DNA from: Mnemiopsis leidyi
Lineage: Eukaryota; Ctenophora; Tentaculata; Lobata; Bolinopsidae
Length of the DNA stretch: 43,490 nt
Assembly: GCA_000226015.1 (NCBI GenBank)
Contig: JH154645.1
Location: 143,044-186,533, forward strand
Reading direction: 5' to 3'
Part shown: piece after piece, positions 19,401 through 34,320 of the stretch
Numbering within the stretch: the first letter of the stretch is position 1
How the letters are laid out: each line of letters starts with the position of its first letter
Notes under the pieces: generated by a model
Database searches by the model: none
Told to the model about the DNA's origin: nothing
What the model saw: the letters and a program-made list of their open reading frames with translations, nothing else
Position numbers and translations under genes: made by a program

Positions 19401-22157
19401 CCACCTGGTGGTCCTTTTGTCCCGAAAAACCCACCCACTTTAAGTCCGGTTCCCTGCAAGATACCCTCCAGATATGACGTTTTCTCTCCAGCTACACTTA
19501 CAAACGGTAAGATAAACAGCACTTTCTGTTTTGTCTCCAGAACTCTCTTCATTAACAACAGCTCCGCAACAAGAGTCTTTCCCGCGGATGTAGGGGCACA
19601 ATACACAAGGTTTTTACCGTTGAGAACTCCTTCTAAAGACAGACATTCCGCCTGCCACGTGAACATGTGTGTTATCCCTGCTTGGTGGTAGCGCGCAAGA
19701 ACGCTGCGCGGCAACCCCCAGCGAACCAGCTCGCACATCTCCCGTGTGATTCCAGGACTTCCGGGGGCTGTCTGTTCTGGAGAAGTGATAGGGGATCTGG
19801 TTACTGGTCTAGAAGAACCTGCAACTTTAGGGGAAGGAATATCGTTAAAGTTGGGGGTAGTGAGGTTTGTTTTTGTAGAGTTCTCCTGGTTAGAAGCAGA
19901 GGTATGTTGTCTTACTGGGACAGGCTTTTTAGGAGATACTGTCTGTTTAGTAGATACTATCTGTTTAGGAGATACCATCTGTTTAGGAGATACTATCAGT
20001 TTAGGAGATACTATCAGTTTAGGAGATACTATCTGTTTAGGAGATACTATCTGTTTAGGAGATACTATCTGTTTAGGAGATACTATCTGTTTAGGAGATA
20101 CAGTGTGTTTTGAGACAGTCGACAGGAAAGATGACAGTGTCTTTACTGGACGCGATCTTAACTGATTTTTCCCTGAAATTTAACCACGTACTAATCTAGG
20201 AAAAACATTATTGATACATAAAAGTTCCAAACAGTCAAGGCAGATTCAGATTACAATAATTTCATTTGAAGGTTCGTGCGTGGCAATTCTGCCGATAGAG
20301 TGAGATGTCTCCATTTTGGAACTTAATTATATAAAAGGAAGGATTTTAAAACTTTTAAACAATTGATGAAACAGCGTCTGAAATAATCTTTAAAACCTAA
20401 AAACCTGAATGAATAGAATTTGTACTGCTTTGGTCTGCAATGTCTCTATGATTACCGGCACCATGATTACCGTTAGAATGGTGACCATTCCTCTGTTCAC
20501 CATCAACATCAAAGTGGTTATCAGTGTGTGTTTCTATCTGTTTGGTTTCAAACACTAAACAGGACAAACCAAAATGCATGGTCTTGTTGAAGGGCTGTGT
20601 ACAAACAACCTGTAACAATTTCCACTTTGCACAAGAAAATACAACTTCGAAAATTTGTTCAGCGATTTTCAAACTAATATCTCCTGATTAGCTATGCTAT
20701 TTTTAGTATACAGTATGTAGCTTAAAGGGATCTAAAATATCTGTGAATGGACTGAACAATAATTATGTGTTCACCTTCACTCTATTCCAGGACATGGCGG
20801 CTGTGGAAAGCCTCAGTTTCTCACTCTGAACAACACGCTTTCCAAACATGTTAGTTTTGGATCGCGAGTCAGCAGGACTCATCATCGCAGTTCTCTCTAG
20901 GAGGACCTGCATTTGGATCTCGTTAGACGTGTTTGTTATTCTTACATTACTCGCAGGATAATTACATAAGATAAGGAAACTTAAAGAACTCGTAATGTGG
21001 GAAACCTTACCTAATTATTTTACCTGATAATCCTCAGATTGGCCGTGAGAGTTTGTATTGGAAACCAGAACTTCGATGAAAGCAGACCCGTTGTTGACGA
21101 TTTGTAATCCTTGAATCCGGCACTCCTCTCCAAGACTTAGAATAAGTGAGGCCTGGTAAGATGGAATGTAAGGTTATGGTATTGCACATAATAAGCACAA
21201 ACAACAACAATTACACGAAATCAAACCGGAACCTAAAATAGAAAGAATCTGGCAGCTGTAAAGCTAGAAAAACAAACCTTTATCACTCCGGGTGTAGCAG
21301 TGGACCATTTCTTGTTGATGTCAGTCAGCAACAGGTTGTTGGCACAGTGAAACTTGTGTTGTGAAGTGCAGGAGAGCACCTCCATCAACAATTATTTCTA
21401 CTTGACCAATAGAACAGCTGACACCAATACGTTCTGACTTCTGACCATGCTAAGCTATGCTATAGTTAAAGTTAGTGTTTTTTCTCTGCATGATGATGTT
21501 ATTTTTTCTGTAAAATAAACATAACGAGGACAAGACCTATTCTAGACACCCCAAAATCACAAGACAAATACCTCATTCGGAGACAGCTTGATCTTCAAGT
21601 CCTCGAAATGCCCGATGTAACCAACACACGCGTACACGTTCTCTAACTTGAGACTGACAACGGGTCGAGACAGACTGCCCCATACTTGGGAGGGAGAAAC
21701 CCCTATCTCTTCCTCCATCTCTCTTATACTTGTCTCGCGCGCTGTCTCCCCGTCTTCGCATCTTCCACCTGGATAACTGCGAAAATATTATTCATCTTTC
21801 CCGGCAATACATTCATATGTTTCGGGATTTTTCATAAGTGTTCCTCTTGGTTCAAAAATGTGGGCTATAAGGGGAAACAAGGTTTATTGAAAGCTCGCTG
21901 AAGTTTTTCGCTAAAAACTTAGGATTTTTAAGTAGGGGCTATGGCATGGTTATAATTTGATCAAAAGAGTGAAACTTACCTTATTTGACCAGTATGAGAG
22001 TTGAGGGTTTCAGTTCGCTTAGTGAACAACAAGTTAAGTTGGTCCTCTCTGTGACAGACAGGGATAAACACAGCACAAGAAGATCGAGATAGTTTCTGTT
22101 TATGCTCCACTAATTTAGGAGTGAGACGATCTCTGACAATTTCAAATTTGTTAGGGC
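13420..22157 (-). CDS. NUDT8-like CoA diphosphatase (Nudix) with a giant intron
   Basis: Exons are 22157-21980, 21776-21572 and 13740-13420, with phases consistent throughout, giving about 234 codons (human NUDT8 is 236 aa). The first exon shown has an in-frame stop just upstream and no ATG, so a 5' exon is missing. Exon 1 holds CAVFIPVCHREDQLNLLFTK and RTETLNSHTGQI, which with YPGGRCEDGE form the UPF0035-type motif of peroxisomal and mitochondrial CoA-Nudix enzymes (NUDT7/8). Exon 2 holds a perfect Nudix box, GRCEDGETARETSIREMEEE followed by IGV, with the metal-binding REMEEE. Exon 3 supplies the family end: VSHVFTVPLEDLVHSRF, MPVFPSP and DIWGLTAVMTDRLLYTAF. The exon 2 to 3 junction (SPNE|VSHVFTV) is phase 0 and family-like. 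The enzyme cleaves CoA and acyl-CoA to phosphopantetheine and 3',5'-ADP. The 7.8-kb intron contains two other same-strand genes. A linker of about 45 residues rich in Arg, Asp and Gln is inserted before MPVF. Confidence 0.8.
13799..13904. mobile_element. Long-TIR MITE, copy 2 (short form)
   Basis: About 106 bp. Ends are TGTGTGCACATCGGCTTTAT and its inverse, ATAAAGCCGATGTGCACACA. The interior (GGGGGTTTAACGCAGGGTTT, ATTTTGAGTGCTTACAAGAT) matches the left arm of the element at 5728-6024. The right arm is reduced to its outer 24 bp, so this is an internally deleted copy. It sits between the POLQ-like 3' end and the last NUDT8-like exon, inside the NUDT8 intron. Confidence 0.8.
13905..14316. other. 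POLQ-like 3' region, no further feature
   Basis: AT-rich sequence downstream of the POLQ-like stop, still within the NUDT8-like intron. I found no consensus AATAAA on the minus strand close to the stop. Confidence 0.4.
14317..20172 (-). CDS. POLQ: DNA polymerase theta-like helicase-polymerase (POLQ)
   Basis: Two exons: 20172-14624 (about 1849 codons) and 14460-14317, joined in phase 0 at ELIYE|VNSQDL. POLQ carries out theta-mediated (microhomology) end joining of double-strand breaks. The superfamily 2 helicase follows the N-terminal repeat: Walker A APTSAGKT, Walker B DEVH (229-232 counted from Met at 19978), GMSATLPNL and QMSGRAGRMG. A disordered, Lys/Ser-rich centre shorter than in vertebrates separates it from the C-terminal A-family polymerase: motif A ADYSQLELRILGHMSGDK, motif B RQHAKQICYGILYGMGT and motif C VLHLHDELIYE. 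The loop between NIDRAL and LVLHLHDEL matches a POLQ-specific insertion. All catalytic residues are present. The C-terminus (WGEMTDFEIPE) matches human WGELKDFDV. HELQ or POLN are excluded because both halves are in one frame. The 5' end is uncertain: the frame begins at an acceptor (TTTCAG|GG, phase 1) with an in-frame stop just upstream, and the first internal Met is at 19978. Confidence 0.93.
19942..20118 (-). repeat. Coding hexapeptide repeat VSPKQI at POLQ N-terminus
   Basis: An 18-nt unit repeated about 10 times in frame encodes VSPKQI with variants VSPKLI, VSPKQM, VSTKQT and VSPKKP. Each unit carries a Ser-Pro (or Ser-Thr) with a following Lys, a possible proline-directed kinase site. 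Near-identity of the central units indicates recent expansion. The plus-strand open frames of 139-148 aa here are shadows. Confidence 0.85.
20397..21385 (-). CDS. XRCC1 N-terminal-domain protein, possibly 5' part of a POLQ fusion
   Basis: Four exons in phase 0: 21385-21278, 21152-21024, 20906-20775 and 20609-20397, giving 193 aa if the TAG at 20397 is used. The product is the XRCC1 N-terminal domain, which in vertebrates binds DNA polymerase beta and gapped DNA in single-strand break repair. Matches include SCTSQHKFHCANNLL (human SCSSQDSTHCAENLL), VNNGSAFIEVLV (human GNDGSAFVEVLV), MMSPADSRSKTNMFG (human FMSPSESRSGSNP), WNRVK and VVCTQPFNKTMHFGLSCLVF (human IVCSQPYSKDSPFGLSFVRF). Cys6 and Cys14 have the eight-residue spacing of the human C12-C20 redox disulfide. 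The tail is rich in His, Asn and Gly. No BRCT domains follow. Alternative phase-1 donors in the last exon (20405, and two G|GTAATC sites near 20455-20472) could splice to the POLQ exon at 20172. The ATG at 21385 follows an in-frame TAA, though a GAG|GTG acceptor could bring in an upstream exon. Confidence 0.85.
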
Positions 22158-23002
22158 CTAGGCACACAACTCAAATTGGTGTAGCAAGTTTAATACAAGG
22201 AATAATACATTGATGAAGCTCAAGCAAGAATTTCGAAAAACTACGCCACTACGGTGCTGTTCAACGGAAGAAGTTAGACATTTTCCACGGCGGCAGTTTC
22301 CGTTCAACTAAAGACTGACCTTAACAGACTTAGAGCATTGCGACTTCGAATCCAAGACACGTTCAGGGTCATGTAAGCAGTTGAACGATAAGTTTTGTTT
22401 CAGTATCCGCCTCCCCGACTACATTAACTATGAGCCTGAATCGTAGTTGGTCAAGCACTCGTTAGACAGAAGTAAGCAGATATACGAATCCGATGCAAAA
22501 ACGCGCTCGAGCCTGTTCGGTTTGACAGGCGAAGTAGAATATAGCGCTCGATTCTAAATTGATTACTCTAATGTCTCTATTTAATTTGCGCGCGGCTTTT
22601 TTGTTTTTGAACGCCGCCTTTCAGTAAAATGCTGATTTTGATTTTAAGAATTAATGAATTATTTCTCCAATTTAAACTAAAGCTATTTTGCAAAATTAAA
22701 CGTTCAGTGGGTTAGAGTTCCGTGCTATCATCTTCACATTGTTAACTGGTATAGGTTACCATGACGATTTGGTTGGAAACGCGCGCGTAACACGTGCAGA
22801 AGAAAGTACAGCTAGTTAACATTAGATCTTTTATTGGTGCATCACTTTGTGTAGATTTTACGTTCGAGTTTTTAAAGATTTTAGCAATTTGATTGATGCC
22901 ATACCACAAAATAGCACACCCGAACTGTTTTCAATTGGCAACAAATGATCAAGTCTCACTGTAACGGTTGAACTTGACACCAACATCTTGAAGAATCAAA
23001 AA
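22158..23002. other. Divergent intergenic region
   Basis: This lies between the minus-strand NUDT8-like gene and the plus-strand 492-aa gene, so it should hold two promoters and the missing NUDT8-like first exon. A GC-rich patch (about 22500-22620, with AGCGCTCGATTC and TTTGCGCGCGGC) resembles the left border of composite repeat block A (AGCGCTCGATTC near 7078). No clear TATA was seen. Confidence 0.45.
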
Positions 23003-26000
23003 ATGCCTACCAAATGTCTGGTTAAGCAGCCCTACAACAGCAGAACATTCAAATCATCCAATGTGTTTCACAGAAGCCCAGTCGGTAACGACAAACAGTC
23101 TTTACAGGAAAAGTAAGAACTAGGAATTCAACTAATCAGGATTCTAATTTTTCAAATGATTAACTTTAAGATTATTGGAGTCTGAGCGTTGTATTACAAA
23201 CTTTTCAAATAAAAAAGTCAGTCCAACGTAAGATTAACCTTGAGATATGATCAAATGATAATCTCGAATAATAAATTTACCTTTAGTTTGAAAGCAAAAG
23301 CCTGGGAAAGTCACAGAGGAACATGGGGAACCGCAATTTACGAACACCCCGTCCAAAGAGCAACTCACGATGACATGACCAAATTGAAGAATGTCTTGAG
23401 GGCTGCCAAGCTGCCTCCCTGCTCTCTGAAAGGACATCGACATTTTGGAGCCTTGGCTGAACCAGTGTAAGTTCCGAATAAGTCTACAGAGATTTACTGT
23501 TCACACGAACGAGGATTAGTTGCTATTTTTAGCTTTTCTGCCTTAAATCTCCGTAGATCAGGAGAAAGGCAAGTCGCATGGTAAATTTTCTCCTAGCCTA
23601 CTAAGAGCATATTTCTTTAATGACGGCCAGTTATGTTTGAGGATATTAAAAGCAAAACAAATCCCTAAGGTCGCTGCTCGAGGGAAACATAGACGTAGCG
23701 GAGAAGGGAGCATCCCTCAATTTCAAGAACCTTGTCTATGGTGAGGTCATGGGTAGCACCGCTGGCAAACAAAGATCTCTAAACCAGAGTTGGAACAATA
23801 CCGAGACTGTAAGTTTCCTTAGATTGGTTGCCAAATTGAAAACCAGCACAGTATTTAAATATGCCCTAAGAAAATAATGTCCATTCGATGACAGGATCAA
23901 TCAGAATTTACTGAAATGAGTAATAACTACTAGGCACTAGCTCAGACCGAAATAACACTAAGATAATACAGCTCCAATATTGCAGATAATTCAGTTCCAA
24001 TATTGCAGATAATTCAGTTCAAATATTGCACATAATTCAGCTTCAATATTGCAGATAATGCAGCTCCGATATTTCAGATAATGCAGTACCAATATTGCAG
24101 ATCATGCAGTTCTAATATTGCAGATAATGCAACTCCAATATTGCAGATAATGCAACTCCAATATTGCAGATAATGCAACTCCAATATTGCAGATAATGCA
24201 GTTCCAATATTGCAGATAATGCAGTTCCAATATTGCAGATAATGCAGTTCCAATATTGCAGATAATGCAGCTCCAATATTGCAGATAATGCAGTTCCAAT
24301 ATTGCAGATAATGCAGTTCCAATATTGCAGATAATGCAGCTACACACGCAAGCCTGCCTGGAATACGTGACAAGTCTGCAAGTACCTACCGGCAAGTCGA
24401 CAATGGGTAGTGATTACGTGGAACACAACACAGCCTACCTGTACCAACCTCTACCGAGCAGTGCTGCCGCGACCAGCTCTATCAGGACTCCCTTCGCTCA
24501 ACAAATCAGTAAGTTTAGCAGGTTTAAATTAGTGTTTTGTTGAATTAGCTGGGTTGCAACGATTTAATGTGAAGTATAAACGATCTACTACGTTACAATC
24601 ACTGTAATGAGTGACATTACAATTATGACATGCAGTATTGAGAAGGTTGAGTGACATGATAAGATCTCCTTTATTTCAGAGAAGCAGCAGCTCAAATACA
24701 ACTCCCTGATCAAGTCATACTACAAAGAACTCTCCTCCAAAGCCCCCTCCACCGAACAAGGTCCCACAAAACGTGCCCGGTCCCCAACCAAAACAGCTCG
24801 GTGCAGATCCACCACCCCCATCTCAGAGAACGTGAAGATAATGCAGCCCCGGAGGAGGTCCAGGTCGGCGATGTTGAGGAACGTGTCGGAGGCGACCAGC
24901 ACCAGCGAGGTGTCATGCAGTCTGGCGGTCCTCCCAGCTTCAATACAAGTACGATATTTAGGTCTTAATCTTGGTTTTAGGTTAGGTGCAGGTGTATGGC
25001 TTCCTGTTATAGCAATCAGTGATAGACTGAGTTGATTATTAGTGATGGACTGAGTTAACTATTATATCAGTGCAAGACTGAGTTAATATGGAGCTTGCAG
25101 CTTATGTTAAAGGAGCATTGAATCATGTAGATTCTAAACCGCTCCGTTCAGGAAACGTCAATGACAAGGGAACAGCGGCTAACAGCCAAAATAACTGACG
25201 CTGTAGCAAACAGACAGATGAACCTCAAGCGATCTGACCTGCCTGTCAAATCAACTGTAAGTAATCTTAACCACGTCAATCTATCTCATTTCCTAGTGCA
25301 GTACATTGTCTAGCATCTACTCCAAGATAAAGCAAGGCTAGATGATTAAAGCACAGCTCTGACCATGACCATGACGACGTAATTCCACACCAGGTCAGGA
25401 AAGTGCCGCAAGTTCAATACTTCCTCTCGGAGACCAGAGCAACCCAGACAGACGGGGGTCTGGAGCAGGGTCTCAACCCCCGGTGGCCACCCTCCAGCAA
25501 GAGTGATCACCCTGACAAGATCGGATATCCTCACCTCCGTCTCCCGCTAGCTATTAACACTCTGATCCGCCTTGACCCAGTATGTTTCTCTCCTAAACAA
25601 CAAAAATTTGATATCATTAAGGGCATATCGAGTGTATTTGTCAAGTTATCGTCGTGAATATTGGTCGACAATTCCCAATATTTCACTTCCAGCTCAGCTA
25701 TAACCTACTCCGCTTCAGGACACAGAAGGTCTGACCGACAAGGCAGTGCAAGTATCAGAACCCAACCCCCCAGTTCTACCCACCCTAGAAGCAGACAAAC
25801 TTCCCAGCATCAAAAAGTTCCCCAACGTTACCAGCTGCATGAAGTCCCAGGCTCACAAGGAGTTCAACAAGGAACACAAGTCGGACTGGGTGCCCCGGAT
25901 CTGGGACTACAACTACCTCCTCTTCCACCTGGACCGACGTGACCACCATCCAGACGGAAACAACCTCATCAGTTGTCATGGTTCCCGGATGTCGGGGTTA

Positions 26001-26009
26001 ATTGGGTGA
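23003..26009 (+). CDS. Unidentified basic protein, 492 aa, eight exons; possibly ciliary
   Basis: Exons 23003-23112, 23287-23466, 23670-23808, 24331-24508, 24680-24948, 25131-25256, 25394-25579 and 25719-26009 join with every phase consistent and GT-AG borders, so the model is strong. I do not recognise the family with confidence. It begins MPTKCLVKQPYNSRTF. Exon 2 has EHPVQRATHDDMTKLKNVLR and PPCSLKGHRHFGALAEP, vaguely recalling microtubule-inner proteins such as C7orf31/SPMIP4 (HNPLQTVTRP..., GKGHQHYG). The middle is Ser/Arg/Lys-rich and probably disordered (CRSTTPISENVKIMQPRRRS). The last exon has a Trp/Tyr-rich patch, SDWVPRIWDYNYLLFHLDRR. There is no signal peptide, membrane segment or enzyme motif. 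A poly(A) signal comes 11 nt after the stop. Exon 4 directly follows a minisatellite made of acceptor-like units. Confidence 0.8.
23967..24340. repeat. 23-bp minisatellite ending at a splice acceptor
   Basis: About 16 copies of a unit reading AATATTGCAGATAATGCAGT and then TCC. Early copies vary (ATAATTCAG); later ones are nearly identical. Each unit contains AATATTGCAG, a plausible 3' splice site. The last one (24321-24330) serves as acceptor for exon 4 of the 492-aa gene. Minus-strand open frames of 97-99 aa here are artefacts of the period. Confidence 0.92.
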
Positions 26010-26019
26010 TTTCGGGCAG

Positions 26020-26025
26020 AATAAA
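26020..26025 (+). promoter_or_regulatory. Poly(A) signal AATAAA
   Basis: The hexamer lies 11 nt after the TGA of the eight-exon gene on the same strand, implying an extremely short 3' UTR and supporting the last-exon call. Confidence 0.65.
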
Positions 26026-26504
26026 GACACTGATATATCGTTGTTTAGTTTAATTTTTAAAACATAATTTGATAATTGTATACGTAACACCGGTACACTC
26101 AACATGGCCTTTTTCTTAAAGAGGCAGTTAAAATATCAATCATCTTCAAAACCAACAAACGACTCATCATCAATTCTGTATCACGCATTTGTAACAACTC
26201 GAGGAATAACAAATAAAAATAATACCAATAATTACGTGTCATAATACAGAATATTTTACAGCGCCTACAAAAATAATAAGTTCCAAAAGGTAGGCCAAAT
26301 GGAGAGATGGAAGCTAATTTGCCGATCAAATCCATTATCCAACAACTCTCTAAATAAAACCCATCGATAATTAAGTTAAAAAGATCTTATTAAAACAAAC
26401 CAAATCTCGAAATGACGGCTAACGGCTACTATAATTTTGAAGTCCTAAGGTTGAGATCGTTGGATAGCGCAACTGATGTGGGTGTGGTGATCTAAAAATA
26501 GAGT
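26026..26504. other. Convergent 3' intergenic region
   Basis: This is the tail-to-tail space between the plus-strand 492-aa gene and SEC61A. It is AT-rich and has a 78-aa minus frame without family features. No repeat was seen. Confidence 0.45.
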
Positions 26505-32680
<6,176 letters not shown>

Positions 32681-32880
32681 AGTGGAAGAGGTCAATCAAA
32701 ACAAGGGTCAAAATACGTTAAAGACTACCGGGTTATACTGGCATTACGTTCCAGCAACAACTATCAAAATATATGAACTAAGGAATGACGTGTGTCCAAC
32801 ACATAAGAAGGGAGCAACTTTTTATCCAACGCGACCAAAATGTGCATTCAGACGGTGTCAAACATGCGCGCGATGAACAA
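32681..32880. promoter_or_regulatory. SEC61A upstream region
   Basis: Directly upstream of the SEC61A ATG, so it should contain the promoter and 5' UTR. A 64-aa plus-strand frame here has no family features. I see no TATA box or initiator I would defend. Confidence 0.3.
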
Positions 32881-33760
32881 CGGTAAATACTCTGTACTCT
32901 TTATATCACAGTGCGCGCGGCGTAGTCAGTTCAGTCGTACAAGTAAAAATATCAAATAACATTACTGAGAGATCTATTATATATTATAGCCCTATTTAAT
33001 TGGGACGCACATAGGTGTGAGCTTTTCTGTTGTCGATGACTTTGTCCGACCCTCATTCGAAGCGAATAAATATGACGGGAGGGTGCGCGCTGCTGTACAA
33101 CTTTTCAGTCGCACGGGGCTATACTGTATACGTGTTTAGCAAGTCTACCGAATATTCACGCCAGAGCAGCAAAAAGTTGCGAGTCGGGTAACACCTCGAA
33201 AAAACCTCGTTAACTCTTCCTACTTCACCTAAGCACCTGGTTAGGCGTGGCCGCGCGCAAAAAATTTTTGAAAAATTTTTTGAAAAGGGTCACAACGTGA
33301 GACAAATCAGCGTGAATTAAAAATGCACGAGGGTGCGCGACTGCGCGATGTATTACTACGGTGTTGGAAAAGGATATTAATGATTAAGGCTGATATTTTT
33401 CAAAAAAAGTTGAAAAAATTATCATAACCATCGAAAAATTCGTACAGCAGCGTTTGTAGGTTGATAACATACTGTCGCGGCCATTTTGTACTGTCTGACT
33501 TTGATCCGACCCTTATTCGAAGCGAATAGAGCGAATTCTTCTCCCTGCTCCCGGAGAATAAAATGACGGGAGGGTGCGCGCTGCTGTACAACGGCCATCA
33601 CGCGCTCTTACGCATTTCTAGCCTGGCGAATTTCGAAGGAATTTTAACATTTAGACGCGCATCATCCGTTAAAGCAGCGCGCACCCTACTGTCATTTTAT
33701 TCTCGGAGAATTCGCTTTGAATGAGGGTCGGATAAAGTCAGACAAGTATCCTTCCCGAAT
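32880..33760. repeat. GC-rich composite repeat region, block B
   Basis: It shares modules with block A (7041-8260): GACTTTGTCCGACCCTCATT...GGGTGCGCGCTGCTGTACAA at about 33038-33100, GTGGCCGCGCGC with A/T runs and GGGTCACAACGTGAGACAA at about 33247-33305 (inverted relative to block A), and GTAGGTTGATAAC...CTGTCGCGGCCAT at about 33455-33484. A further inverted copy of the GCAGCGCGCACCCT module lies at about 33675-33745. It is a mosaic of mobile elements, with no gene. Confidence 0.75.
33485..33591. mobile_element. 107-bp MITE inserted into another repeat
   Basis: This element starts TTTGTACTGTCTGACTTTG and ends GGGTGCGCGCTGCTGTACAA, so its tips (TTGTAC/GTACAA) are inverted. It interrupts the module that in block A reads continuously through CGGCCATCACGCGC. 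CGGCCAT is duplicated on both sides (33478-33484 and 33592-33598), a 7-8 bp target-site duplication. Other copies lie near 8190-8252, 33038-33100 and, inverted, 33675-33745. Confidence 0.75.
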
Positions 33761-34226
33761 ACCGTAGTACAAATACCGTAGTACAAATGATTGGATAAAT
33801 GTATCATGTATGAATGAAATTAAACTTGAAGTTTTAAATAAAATGAGCAATTTATAAACAGAGCCCACGCCGCGCAATCAGTAATGGAACAGTGTTCATT
33901 AACTTTGGAATCGAGCGTTGTGCACGAGCGCTGTGCACAAGACAAATGCCTAGTTATAAACTATCATCGAATTGACGAGATTGTATCCGTCTATCGTTCA
34001 GCTTTAGCTGCGTGAGTCGGGTATCACCGCGACAATCATCGAAGGATTTGTGACTCACTTCCATGAAGTTTACACACTGTTGTCTTATTGTTTTCTAGTT
34101 TATGAGTCTATATGAATTACTGTCTTGAATGTTTTACTTTTCTTTTTATGGTTAAGGAATTCAATCTTTAAGGAACTTTTTAGTCGAAATAATCTCAAAC
34201 ATACAGGTTCGTATTCATTTACTGTA
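33761..34226. other. Gene-free AT-rich stretch
   Basis: Contains GAGCG(C/T)TGTGCAC words repeated near 33915-33940. No gene was recognised. Confidence 0.4.
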
Positions 34227-34320
34227 CAGTAAACCCTCGATTAAAATTTGTTGTTTTCCTTCTTTACCGGGCCTCTCGGGGGAAATGGTTGAGGCCCGGT
34301 AAATAGAGGGGCCCGGTATT
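34227..34320. mobile_element. Possible pogo/Tigger-like element end
   Basis: TA followed by CAGTAAACCCTCGATTA resembles the terminal repeat of pogo/Tigger-type DNA transposons. It is followed by a GC hairpin (ACCGGGCCTCTC...GAGGCCCGGT). No matching right end was found, so the extent is unknown. Confidence 0.4.

Noticed and set aside
19269-20165. Plus-strand frames of 139-148 aa over the POLQ helicase
   Set aside because: Antisense shadows of a conserved coding exon.
20230-20320. ATG at about 20311 (METSHSIG...) as the POLQ start exon
   Set aside because: The frame ends after about 22 codons, its best donor (ATT|GTAATC) does not fit the phase of the clear acceptor at 20172, and a TATA-like motif sits too close to the ATG.
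24074-24395. Minus-strand frames of 97 and 99 aa
   Set aside because: Period artefacts of the 23-bp minisatellite.
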